Shown here one piece after another: positions 48,307 to 58,337 of a DNA stretch of 64,000 nucleotides. This stretch comes from BJGV01 sp964194745 (lineage in GTDB: Bacteria > Pseudomonadota > Gammaproteobacteria > Burkholderiales > Nitrosomonadaceae), in NCBI GenBank assembly GCA_965248035.1, contig OZ252054.1, positions 2,232,001 to 2,296,000 on the forward strand. The letters run 5' to 3'. The notes under the pieces were generated by a model. It saw nothing but the letters and a program-made list of their open reading frames with translations. It did no database searches and was not told where the DNA came from. Made by a program: the position numbers and the translations under genes. Every line of letters starts with the position of its first letter. The stretch's first letter is position 1.

Positions 48307-49031
48307 AATTTACTCCCGTTCACATACTGAACCAAGTTGGCCCAGTTAATTTGATTGTCTAAAGAAATCCGGTTTTCTCTAAGGAACGATCTAATTACTG
48401 CCCTGGCGGCTGTCTTTGCTTCTGTGAGCCCATTTTGGGCATGCGTTGAAAATATACATAATATAGCAAGATAGGTGTCTTCCCATCCGCTAATCTCTTT
48501 CCAAAAATCAGATCCTACATAGGTATAGTAGTTTCCCTTGTTTATTGTGCCGGCATGTCCATAGCATACGCCTTCAATGCACTTTATCGGTATAACCGCG
48601 CCCTGAGTTACAATACGTTTAGCTCTGGTGAAGTAGTCTTCCATTTTCTTACGTTGGGACGAATTCCCCCAGTATCTGCCAGACTTTACCTGAATGATGG
48701 TTCTTATCCGACCTTCAACATACTCAATATCAATGCCCTCTGCCGTGGACTTCATGCCACCTTTACCAAATCGGCATATCACTACCGCGCACTGCTCTGC
48801 TAACGTACCAAACATGGTTTCTTCGCTAGACGACAAGTAGGCCTCAAGGATAGCTGTTGAAAAGCTCTCCTCATCATTAATCGCTCTCAAACAAAAAAGG
48901 TATGGATTCTTTCTTGTAACTAAGTCTTTAGGATTCAGGTTATCTAACTTTCCTTTAATCTTATCTGCAAAATCAGCGACATGTAAACTTATCTCTGCTT
49001 CAGCCTGGCACCACCATTCAGGGTTGTTCAC
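48303..49031 (-). CDS. PmeII-like type II restriction endonuclease, IS cargo
   Basis: 242 residues. Matches the PmeII-type pattern: RKNPYLFCLRAI near residue 40, LSSSEETMFGTLAEQ near 67, then a PD-(D/E)XK-like site EGIDIEY (Asp101) followed by IIQVKSG (Gln114, Lys116) and RYWGNSSQRKKMEDYF. The family makes double-strand breaks at a specific site in DNA lacking the cognate methyl mark. It overlaps the methyltransferase stop by 4 bp. The recognition sequence cannot be told. Confidence 0.82.
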   Translation of the reverse strand: MNNPEWWCQAEAEISLHVADFADKIKGKLDNLNPKDLVTRKNPYLFCLRAINDEESFSTAILEAYLSSSEETMFGTLAEQCAVVICRFGKGGMKSTAEGIDIEYVEGRIRTIIQVKSGRYWGNSSQRKKMEDYFTRAKRIVTQGAVIPIKCIEGVCYGHAGTINKGNYYTYVGSDFWKEISGWEDTYLAILCIFSTHAQNGLTEAKTAARAVIRSFLRENRISLDNQINWANLVQYVNGSKL

Positions 49032-49861
49032 AACTCTTTCAGTCTTTTACGCATCAACGCACAATAATCTTTGGAAAGGTCAATCCCTACCGAGTTTCGG
49101 TTTAGCTTGTGTGCAGCAATAATAGTTGTCCCCGACCCCGCGAACGGGTCCAGCACAGTGTCTCTTTCGTCCGTGAATAACCGTATAAACCAATTAGGTA
49201 GTGCCTCGGGGAACGATGCCGGGTGGCCTGAATTGCCGCACTCAGTAGCCATGTGTAGTACGTTTGTAGGATAAGCCATCTCCCTGCCTTCCCAATTAGC
49301 CACACGCTTCCCAAACCCGTTTCCATGAGCACTATCGTCACGTCTTTTATCTGTATCAGACAGACTTCTTAAACGGGAGTCCTTCCAGTCTCCCATAGGC
49401 ACACGTACTGCTCCTTGATTCATTTTGAATTTTTTATGCCTGGTAAAATGCAGCAAGCGTTCCCATGAGTCGCGAAAGCGATTCGGCCATTTACCCGGGT
49501 AGCTGTTTTTTTTGTGCCAGCAATACTCCTCTACCCAAAGCCAGCCCTGAGACCTAAGCCCCTGGATCAACTCAATCACGTAAGGATGCCGTTCTCCGTT
49601 AATGGCGCGTTCTTTGATATTCAAGACAAACGACCCTGAGGGTTTTAAGCATTTCTTTAATTGCTCCGTTCTGGGGAGCATCCAATCAACATATTCATTT
49701 GCACACACCCCCCCGTAATTGTCTTTTCGCTGATCCGCATAAGGGGGTGAGGTGATTATCAGATCTATAGTGTCATCAGGTATTTTCTCGGGAATAAGGG
49801 TTAGGCAATCCCCTTTATAAATCGAGGCTGTTTGCACCGCCTGTCCTAATACCACACTCAT
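49028..49861 (-). CDS. Site-specific DNA methyltransferase paired with the PmeII-like enzyme
   Basis: 277 residues. Motif IV TSPPYADQRKDNYGG near residue 39 precedes motif I LDPFAGSGTTIIAAH near 240, the beta-class order. TSPPY favours N4-cytosine or N6-adenine methylation. It starts inside the transposase stop (ATGA, 49858-49861) and ends inside the endonuclease start, so enzyme pair and transposase form one translation unit. Distinct from the methyltransferase of element 1. Confidence 0.9.
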   Translation of the reverse strand: MSVVLGQAVQTASIYKGDCLTLIPEKIPDDTIDLIITSPPYADQRKDNYGGVCANEYVDWMLPRTEQLKKCLKPSGSFVLNIKERAINGERHPYVIELIQGLRSQGWLWVEEYCWHKKNSYPGKWPNRFRDSWERLLHFTRHKKFKMNQGAVRVPMGDWKDSRLRSLSDTDKRRDDSAHGNGFGKRVANWEGREMAYPTNVLHMATECGNSGHPASFPEALPNWFIRLFTDERDTVLDPFAGSGTTIIAAHKLNRNSVGIDLSKDYCALMRKRLKEL

Positions 49862-50784
49862 TTTACCAACTCAGCATAAGGAAGTCTCTTGCCAGTCATG
49901 CTCTTGCACAAGCTCTTCATTCTGTCCTGCGTATCCCTGCTCACATTCCCCTCATTCAGCCTGAAGGTAACTTCATTTACATAGCGACCCAGGTGCTTTT
50001 TACTGAAGCTATGGTACACCCCATTGTAACCACGTTTCAACAACGCCCATACGCTCTCTATACCATTAGTGTGCACCATTCCGTTCACATACTCTCTTGC
50101 TGAATGGTTTACACTTTGATAGTAAAACCCTTGTAAACCAATATAGCCCCTGTGATTATCTGTGTAAACAGTTGAGCCCGCCTTAACGTGTCTAACAATC
50201 TTACCTTGCAAGGTAGCCTTGTCTGCTTTGGAAATTGGCATAGCTTGTACCCGCCCGCCCCGCTCACGCATACCCATTACCGCAGTCTTGCCTACCGCAC
50301 CACGACCAGCCTTTAGTTTCTTGTCATTGTGTTTGTTTGTTTCTTTGCCGCCGATGTAGGTTTCGTCTGCCTCAACGATACCAGAAACCAAAGAGCCGTC
50401 TTGTGAGCAAGCCTCACGGATGCGGTGCCCAAGGTGCCATGCCGTCTTTTGTGTCATACTCAATTCTTTAGATAATTGCAAACTTGAGATCCCTTTTCTT
50501 GCGGTCAATACATAATATATTGCTACCGCCCATTTCCTCAGGCTCAATTTTGATGATTGCATAATCGTCCCGTTTCTGACAGTAAAATGTTTCCGGCAAT
50601 CCCCGCACCAATACGTATGATTCTTAGCCTTAGCCCGGCTGATTCTATCAGCGCAACTACAATGCATACAAACTCGCTTATGGTTCCAAAGAACTTCTTC
50701 AAACCAATGTACTGCCTTTTCTTCGGTATCAAATCTTTCTAACAATTCCATGATGCTTATGGTTTTGGCTACGTGCTTTTTCAT
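49858..50784 (-). CDS. IS1595-family transposase (element 3), intact
   Basis: 308 residues. N-terminal zinc-ribbon (CMHCSCADRI ... CGDCRKHF), helix-turn-helix-like GISSLQLSKELSMTQKTAWH, and core VEADETYIGG, VYTDNHRGY, then HTNGIESVWALLKRGYNG. Ends GKRLPYAELVK. Start ATG about 40 bp inside the right terminal repeat. More similar to the broken transposase of element 1 than to that of element 2, judged from shared ETYxGGKE and ESVWAxLKRG wording. Confidence 0.95.
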   Translation of the reverse strand: MKKHVAKTISIMELLERFDTEEKAVHWFEEVLWNHKRVCMHCSCADRISRAKAKNHTYWCGDCRKHFTVRNGTIMQSSKLSLRKWAVAIYYVLTARKGISSLQLSKELSMTQKTAWHLGHRIREACSQDGSLVSGIVEADETYIGGKETNKHNDKKLKAGRGAVGKTAVMGMRERGGRVQAMPISKADKATLQGKIVRHVKAGSTVYTDNHRGYIGLQGFYYQSVNHSAREYVNGMVHTNGIESVWALLKRGYNGVYHSFSKKHLGRYVNEVTFRLNEGNVSRDTQDRMKSLCKSMTGKRLPYAELVK

Positions 50785-53700
50785 ATCGACTCCGTTGTGC
50801 TTAGTATATGCGGATTATAATATGAAAAGGCCTGAATGTCAATATATTTCTGCGGATTTAAGTATATAATTCCCTAATATTGATTCCCGGATGGAACTTG
50901 AAATATACACCGCTGAGTATAACCAAGCCGTTACAGATCTAGAGCATATATCTAAAGATTCTTTCTTACGCACCCAAAATACCTTTTCACCATTTGACAG
51001 GGCATCATTTGAGTCGTTATTAAGAGTAGCTGTAACACATCTCGATTCACGAGGAGTATTTTGGCCAACTCAAACTACCCCTGATGATCGAGCTTTACCT
51101 GAAGCAGATAACGCGCTCAAAGTAACCGATACTTGGGTACTTTTTGCAAGACCACGTAGCAACAGCTTTTTTATCCAAGACCTAGATAGACTCAAGAAAC
51201 AGGTTGAAGAATCCTTAGAATTACCAGCTGCACTCACCGCTATCGTGACCGATTCCACATCTAAGCATACTGAGAGAGAATTACCCAATTTTCGTGGTCT
51301 GTCTAATGTGCAGAGATCTACTGGAAAAAGTTCTAATCCAACCAAAGCTTCAGATCTTTTCTTCCTAAAACCATACAACAAGGAGCAGGCACGCATCATC
51401 CAGATGCTTGAACACTCGCCTGGAGTAGTAGCGCAGGGGCCTCCTGGTACTGGAAAAACACACACCATTGCAAATATCATTTGTCACAGCTTGGCACAAG
51501 GTCACAGGGTGCTAGTCACATCAATGCGTGTTCCAGCACTTGCTGTTCTGCATGAACACCTGCCTAAAGCGATTCAACCACTAGCCATAAGCTTTCTGAG
51601 TAGTGAGAAGGAAGGCATGAAGCAGTTTGAATACGCAGTTGAAAAAATCGCTGCTGAAGTACAGGGCATTGACCGGACTTCACTTGGCCGGGAAATATCG
51701 TTGCTAGAATCTCATATTGATAGTCTTCATGGTTGGCTTGTCAAGATTAATCACTCAATATCTAAATGGGCATTGTGCAATCTTAGCAAGCTCGACATCG
51801 ACGGTGAATTGATTGATCCCCAGGAAGCTGCTAAAGAACTTGTTCAGGAGAAAGGCAGCTTTGAATGGATAGATAATGAGCTAACCATCAGGCTAGAGCA
51901 TGCTCCTAAGTTTACTGACAAGCATATTATCGAATTGCGTGCAGTCCGGCGTCTATTGGGTAAGGACCTGGATTACTTAGGCAAGAAACTTCCGCAGATA
52001 TCCAAATTTCCTGATTCTAGGCATCTGCTCAAGGTGCATCAGGATCTCTCACAGTTAAGTAAACTGAAAGAGGAGCTTGAGCAGGGTGAGGTTTCCATAA
52101 TGGCAAATTCATCCAAGGAGATTTACCAGCTAGCCGCCTCATTAGTAAAACTTATATCGTATCTTAAAAATCTAAAAAGTGAACTCGGGCAGTCTGAGCA
52201 TAATTGGCATCGAACACTCCGGATAAAGCTGAAAATTGGGCATTCACAAGACATGTTCCAGATGTTTGAAGAATTGGCTAATGAGCTGAATTCCACGGTG
52301 GCCGATAATAAACGATTCCTGGAAAAACCCGTAGAGACACCTAACGATATAGACCTTGAGGACGAGCTTGTGCTGGGGTTACGAAATCTTGCAGCAGGTA
52401 AAAGTGCTTTTGGAATGGCTAGCCTTATTATCAAGGAAGACTTGAAAAAGAAACTCCAGAAAATCAAGCTGCTTGGGGCCAAACCCAATGGGAATGAAGA
52501 ATAGGCTCACGTTCTTGAATATGTAGAGCACCTCAAGAAACTTCGTACATTGGTTACGCGCTGGAATGCTTTGGCTTCGGAAGTCTCTGTTGCTCAAATA
52601 CCTGCTGATCCGAAGCATATTCATCTAGCTGTAGAGGCTTTGGCTATATACAGAAAAACAAAAATTATGATTGCTGTTGAACAAGAAATCGATGATAAAG
52701 CTAATGTCGTATTACCATCATGGAACCATGGGTCTGATACAACAAATAGCGATGAATTGCTGAAACAATTTGAGGGGATTGTAACTAACCACCTCACTCA
52801 GAACAGACTGGCAGAGACTTGGGTGCTGAAGGAACGATTCAAAGAGGTTACGGCTACTTGTAGCGGTAGGATAGTGGACAATATAATTCTGTACTTTGCC
52901 GAGACCTTAGGCAACAAGGATATTCCTGATACATATCTGCAGGCAACATGGACTACCCTAATGGACGAATTGCGGCGAGTACAGAGCTTAGCACCGCACC
53001 TTGCTACAGCTAAGAAAGTCTGTGACAGCATAAAAGAGTCTGGCGCACCTAAATGGGCCGAAAAGCTTTCATCTCTACCAACAACCGGGACTATCGATAA
53101 TCTTATCCCCAGCGACTGGAGACAAGCCTGGCGACTTAAGCGTCTTTCAAATTTTTTAGACAGTATTGATGCAAGAGAAGAATTAAAAAGGCTGACTAGG
53201 GAATACGGAGAAGCTGAGATGGATTTTGCGCGCACTTATCAGGACATTGTTTCCAAGCGTACCATGCACAAGCTTGCAAGCAATGCTACCCCTGATTTTC
53301 GTCAAGCCCTTGCCGCCTTTAAAGCTATTCCGAAGAAAGGTAAAAGAACTGGAAAACGCGCAATACGATACCGACGGGATGCCCGTGCAGCTGTTTTCAG
53401 AGCAAATTCCGCCATTATTCCTTGTTGGATCATGCCGCACTACCGCGTGTCAGAATCGTTACCTGCAGAGCTTGGGGCCTTTGACCTTGTTATCATCGAT
53501 GAAGCCTCACAATCTGACTTTTCAGTCTTGCCAACTTTGTTACGTGCGCAGAAAGTATTAATCTTCGGCGATGATAAACAGGTTTCACCCGAAGGGGTAG
53601 GTCTAGAGGAAGATAAGATTCGCAACCTGATGGCTCGTTTCTTAGGAAGCCAAGTGGAAACATTTCGGGCACAGATGACGCCAGAACGATCTATCTATGA

Positions 53701-55339
53701 CTTGTGTAAAGTAGTTTTCGCTGAATATACCGTAATGCTAAAGGAACACTTCCGCTGCGTTGGCCCGATCATCGAGTACTCTAAACGTGAGTTCTATAAC
53801 CATGAATTGAAGCCATTACGATTACCAAGAGCTTCAGAGCGGATAGACCCACCTCTGATAGATGTATTTGTCGAAGATGGTTTTATTTGCAAGACTGATA
53901 ACACGAACACTCCTGAAGCAAGGTTTATCGTGGATGAAATTCTGGTAATTTGCGCAGACCAAGCTATGATTCACCGCACGATAGGTGTGGTTTCACTTTT
54001 GGGGGGTAATCAGGCTTTAAAAGTATGGAAGATGCTTGAACAGGAACTCGGGCCTGAAAAAATTGCAAAATTTAAGATTGCTTGTGGAGATGCCAGAACT
54101 TATCAAGGTAAAGAACGGAACATTATGTTTCTATCCATGGTAATCGCCCCTAACGAGACAATTACACCCATTTTACGTGACACCTCTGCGCAGTGTTTCA
54201 ATGTTGCAGCATCGCGTGCTCAGGATCGCATGTATCTGGTACGAAGCGTGGAGCTAGATGCACCCAGAGAAACTGACGAATTGAGGCGTGGGCTTGTTTC
54301 TCACTTTGCGTATCCATTCTCGCAAGAAGAGAAACAAGTGGACGACTTGCGTGAGCTTTGTGAGTCTCCTTTTGAGCGGGAGATGTACGATGAGCTTACC
54401 GGCAGAGGGTATCGTGTAAAACCTCAGGTTAAGGCTGGAGACTTCCGGATTGACATGGTAGTTGAAGGGGATAATGACGCAAGACTTGCAGTAGAGTGTG
54501 ATGGAGGTCGATATCACGGACCAAAGAAGTGGGATGAAGACATGTTCCAGCAAAGGATTCTGGAACGGGCTGGCTGGCGATTCTGGCGCTGTTTTGCATC
54601 AATTTTTGTAATGAATCGTGAAGAAGTGCTGTAAGATCTCGTTCAGATTCTGACCGATCATGGTGTCCACCCTATTGGAGCCGATAGAGCAAGGCGAAGC
54701 GTTTATATTGAATACAGGACTTATTCAGCGAGTAAAGCTAAAGGTAAACAGCAAGGCTTCGAAGACGAGGAGATACAGGCAAAAGCAAATGCTCCTGATA
54801 CGGGTTCTGTCCTTATCATTGAGACGCCTACCGATAAGTTTCAAATCATTGATGAAATAGCTCCCTTACCGCCGCTTGATCAGAAGGATGATGAAACTGA
54901 TTCTGAAGATTTTATAAAGGATGATGCAGTAGCTCCCTTACCGCCGCTTGATGAGAAGGAGGATGAAACTGATTCTCTAAGGGTACAGTTCGGTGATTTT
55001 ATAGACTATATTGATCTCTCAATTCCTAACCATCGATACCATATATGGATTGCTTTAGGGAAAGATGACCAAGATGCGGGCGAAATCAATGAGGCAGCAC
55101 TGAACGCGCAATCAATGCTCAAAATGAAGGAAGGTGACAATATCGAGTTTAATGTGCCCGGAAGACCTCCACGAAGATTAAAGATTATCAAGATCAGCAG
55201 GCCTACGGACGACGTTTGGTATTAATCATGTTTAAATTTTGATTCACGAAACACTACTTCCAAAAAATCAATCAAATGAGATTTTATAATTCACTCTTTT
55301 TTTAATTAACCGGTAACTATGGCTCGATAGTAGTCATCT

Positions 55340-55515
55340 GTGACTGTATGCTTTGTGCCAAAACGGACGGCCGCTCCAAGTATCTATAGCAATCCAATAG
55401 CATCCAATCAAATCCAATGAATATATTGGTATATTTGTCAGTAGATTGAAAGCTCATAATATTCAGAGTGGCCTGTAGTATGGGTTGTAGCCTGTAGTGT
55501 GGTTCCCGCCGCCCA
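55340..55515. repeat. Composite boundary repeat, ATCCAATAGCATCCAATC type
   Basis: GCTTTGTGCCAAAACGGACG half-hairpin, CAATCCAATAGCATCCAATC, TTGGTATATTTGTCAGTAGA, CAGAGTGGCCTGTAGTATGG and a T-arm-like end GTGGTTCCCGCCGCCC. Very similar to 60970-61185, so these two spacers share recent ancestry. Confidence 0.7.
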
Positions 55516-55560
55516 GTTGTCAGGGTTTGGTGAAAAAAATTCAGAGAGAAGAAAACTGAC

Positions 55561-56241
55561 ATGTGTGGCAGATTTACGCTGAATATAACACCAAGTAAGC
55601 TTACAGAATATTTTGATCTTACTGACGATCTAGATTTCTCGCCTTCGTGGAACATCGCCCCATCGTCGCAAATCAATTCCATTGTTGCTGATGAGAGCGG
55701 GAGCAAACATCTGCAAACGATGCGTTGGGGTTTGATTCCATCTTGGGCAAAAGATGAAACAATTGGTAATAAGCTTATCAATGCACGTAGCGAAACGGTC
55801 GCTGAGAAACCGTCGTTCAGAAGTGCCTTCAAGCGTCGACGCTGTCTCATTCCTGCTTCCGGCTTCTACGAATGGAAGACTGAGAATGGGATAAAGCAGC
55901 CGTGGTATATCAGTCTCATGTCAGGTGAGCCAATGGCATTTGCTGGACTATGGGAGACTTGGAATCCTAAGGAGGGGGAGAGTATAGAAAGTTGTTGCAT
56001 TATCACCACCGCAGCGAATTCATTCATGGAACCAATCCACGAACGCATGCCAGTAATTTTGTATCCAGAGCAATGGTCTTTTTGGTTATCCCAGCAAGAA
56101 CACTTGCCCGATAGGTTGCTTTCCCTAATTTGTTCACAAGAGTCCAAGTCTATGCAGGCATGGTCTGTTACCCGTGAACTTAATCGAGCCGGATTCCGAA
56201 ATGACTCAGGACTAATTGCGCCATTACTTGACACAGCCTAA
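55561..56241 (+). CDS. yedK: SOS-response-associated peptidase (SRAP/HMCES family)
   Basis: 226 residues. Cys2 immediately after the start Met (MCGRFTLN) is the catalytic residue that forms a thiazolidine crosslink with abasic sites in single-stranded DNA. Other family residues visible: WNIAPSS, MRWGLIPSWAKD, INARSETV with the active Asn, ASGFYEWK with the Glu, and MEPIHERMPVIL with the His. Length typical. Stand-alone cassette between repeats. Confidence 0.95.
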   Translation: MCGRFTLNITPSKLTEYFDLTDDLDFSPSWNIAPSSQINSIVADESGSKHLQTMRWGLIPSWAKDETIGNKLINARSETVAEKPSFRSAFKRRRCLIPASGFYEWKTENGIKQPWYISLMSGEPMAFAGLWETWNPKEGESIESCCIITTAANSFMEPIHERMPVILYPEQWSFWLSQQEHLPDRLLSLICSQESKSMQAWSVTRELNRAGFRNDSGLIAPLLDTA

Positions 56242-56824
56242 TCCACTACTTTGTGCCAAAAGCGGACATTCATCTATTCGCAACGAGCCTAGTTTTTTCA
56301 TGTTATCACCTCCAAAGGAGTAGACCACACGTTCGATTCGTACCTAGGACTCCATAAAACAACTAGTTAGACTGGTAACTAATCTCATCGTTCTTATTAG
56401 GATAACGCAGGGATAACTTTGCAGTGAAATTAATATTAAGCGATGGGAGGCATTCCACCAGGTAAGCCGCGATCTAAATATCTGTAATTTTTATAGATTT
56501 ACTTGGAACTTCTCAAAAAATCTTATTGTATTTATTGCGAATTTTCGTGCCTGACATAAATTGCACTTGGACAAATTAAAGCATCGTACTATTACTATGT
56601 CTAAGATCAACTTGATTCGCCAGTGTTGAAAAGCAGATCTGTATCAATATAAAATATTTGGGCAATGTTCAAAAACTATGTTCTGAGTTTGATAAGAAAA
56701 ACTTTTATTTTATGATATGACATTTACTGTTGTTGGTCTTAGAATTTTCTATGTCGCCACCGAAAAGCGCAGGGTGACCATAAATCGCCGGATCAGTCTA
56801 TTCATATTTTGATGAGATTATTAT
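56242..56824. other. 580-bp spacer with hairpin unit
   Basis: A half-hairpin at 56250-56274 (TTTGTGCCAAAAGCGGACAT). Then AT-rich sequence with no supported ORF. A GTTCGATTCG word at about 56331 may be a very degenerate T-arm end. Confidence 0.5.
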
Positions 56825-57684
56825 ATGTGTGATATGTTTGTAGCTTTATCCGATGCTACCCTTGGCAGGGAAGTAATATTTGGTAAAAATAGTAACCGCC
56901 CCAAGGGTGAGATTCAGGATATTGTGGTATTCCCGGCTCAAAACTACTCCGCAAGAGCAGTAGTGCAGTGCTCTTACCTTCAAATCCCCCAAGCCAAACA
57001 AACCTTTGCGGTCGTTCTTTCCAAACCGCGATGGATGTGGGGTGCGGAAATGGGGGCAAATGAACAGGGAGTCGTGATTGGCAATGAAGCAGTGTGGACA
57101 ACTCAGCCATATAGCGATACGGGATTACTCGGAATGGATCTGGTGAGGCTTTAGGAGCCATTGTGGAACTATTAGAAAAGTATGGGCAAGGTGGGAATTG
57201 TGCCAAACATTTTGTCTTTAACTATCATAACTCATTCCTTATTGCGGATAAAAAGGAAGCGTGGGTTTTGGAAACCGCTGGTCACTATTGGGTTGCAGAA
57301 AGAATTACTAGCGGAACCCGCTCTATATCGAATAACCTCAGTATCAATGGAGAAGGAGATTTTCACCATGCAGAATTAAATTGCATAATTTTAGAAGAAG
57401 GACACAGATCAAACAGATCAGGTTTTAATTTTGCTCAGCATTTTTCAGTTGGAACGAATGAAGACCCTCTTTCCCCTGACTGCAGAGAAGGACGAGTTAG
57501 ACAACTATGTCAGCTAAATGAAAATAAATTTACCCTGGAAACCGCAAAATCTATTCTTCGGGACCACCAAGGTAATATATGTTGGCATGATGAATTCGAG
57601 ACTAGAGGAAGCCAGGTTTCTGCCCTATCCCATGAGAATTGCAAACATTGGTTTATAGAGGGCCCGTTTCCCTGCCAGCAATAA
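56825..57684 (+). pseudogene. Secernin/C69-family peptidase, internal deletion and truncation
   Basis: First frame: MCDMFVALSDATLGREVIFG with Cys2, the N-terminal nucleophile of the family, then NSNRPKGEIQ, ending at GLLGMDLVRL and a stop at 57154. Second frame picks up AIVELLEKYGQGGNCAKHF and continues to HWFIEGPFPCQQ. Where secernins have about ten codons between DLVRL and VELLEKYG, the bases are missing and the frame is shifted, so an internal deletion has occurred near 57145-57160. Total about 285 residues against about 400 in the family, so the C-terminus is also lost. Confidence 0.75.
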
Positions 57685-57845
57685 TATCTACTTAAGACAT
57701 TTTCTATGTGACCTTCATTAGGCGATGAATTCGATTCCCGCCAACTTTTCAGTTAACCGTGTAAATTCAATATTACTTCTCAAACGACCTAGGATTCTGG
57801 TCAGCTCATCACTTATTACTCATTCCTCTGGATTCTCTAATTTCT

Positions 57846-58145
57846 TTATTTCCTATGTTCTATGGAGTTCGAATCTTCTCTACCTTTATCTTCATCTATT
57901 TTCCGCTCACTACGAGGATCGCTAGAGGATATGGCTTTATTGGATGGGATCTCTCTAAACAGAGGTAGAGCGAAATGGCTGAAAAGGATGATGGGCCAGA
58001 TTATAGCCACGACGAAGGCAACAAAGTATTCGAACTTCTGCCCCTGTTTTGAAATGTCAAAAGTCTTGACTAGGTATATACAGGTACCGAAGTATCCGAA
58101 TAGGTATAATCCTAGCCCGTACCAACAAAGTGAAAAATTGGCCAT
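57846..58145 (-). CDS. Two-helix membrane protein, unknown
   Basis: 99 residues. MANFSLCWYGLGLYLFGYFG forms helix 1, FVAFVVAIIWPIILFSHFA helix 2, then a charged tail (SERKIDEDKGREDSNS). GGGAAGG lies about 12 bp upstream of the ATG. No family recognised. An overlapping frame on the other strand (57862-58188) has no such organisation and is treated as its shadow. Confidence 0.55.
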   Translation of the reverse strand: MANFSLCWYGLGLYLFGYFGTCIYLVKTFDISKQGQKFEYFVAFVVAIIWPIILFSHFALPLFREIPSNKAISSSDPRSERKIDEDKGREDSNSIEHRK

Positions 58146-58337
58146 AGTTGCCGATACCTTCCCATTCTTTTTCTGGGTTAACGGATGAGCAAAAAATTAA
58201 TTCATACAAACGTTACCGATGCTCACCGCCTTTTAGAAAAATTTGAATGTCTGATTAGTGCCAAAAGTGGGTACTCATGCTCGTATAAGTACTTTATTGA
58301 ATTATCTGGCTAAAGAATAATTGCACATTTGTTATTA

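Larger units (their letters stand above)
48122..50874 (-). mobile_element. IS1595-family element 3, complete, carrying a restriction-modification pair
   Basis: 2,753 bp. The 50-bp ends (48122-48171 and 50825-50874) are exact inverted repeats beginning GGGAATTATATACTTAAATC. Target duplication TAATATTG is perfect (48114-48121 and 50875-50882). Minus-strand order: transposase, methyltransferase, endonuclease, 59-codon ORF, each joined to the next by a 4-bp ATGA overlap. All frames open. Perfect ends and duplication indicate a recent insertion. Confidence 0.97.
47413..55225 (+). pseudogene. Large SF1 helicase-nuclease with GreA-like C-terminus, split by IS element 3 and two in-frame stops
   Basis: Removing 48122-50874 and one 8-bp target copy joins VVRPRN-I to DSRMELEIYTAEYN in frame. 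A TAG at 52502-52504 and a TAA at 54632-54634 then interrupt the same frame, which is otherwise open to a TAA at 55223, about 1,680 codons. Domains: N-terminal region of unknown fold; SF1 core with Walker A QGPPGTGKTHTIAN, Walker B IIDEASQSDFSV and GDDKQVSP; DARTYQGKERNIMFLSM of the second RecA domain; a Vsr/MTES_1575-like nuclease (LAVECDGGRYHGPKKWDED); and after the TAA a segment with VQFGDFIDYIDL and MKEGDNIEFNVPGR resembling the GreA/GreB C-terminal domain. Helicase plus Vsr-like nuclease suggests a phage-defence role; now inactive as one polypeptide. Confidence 0.85.
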
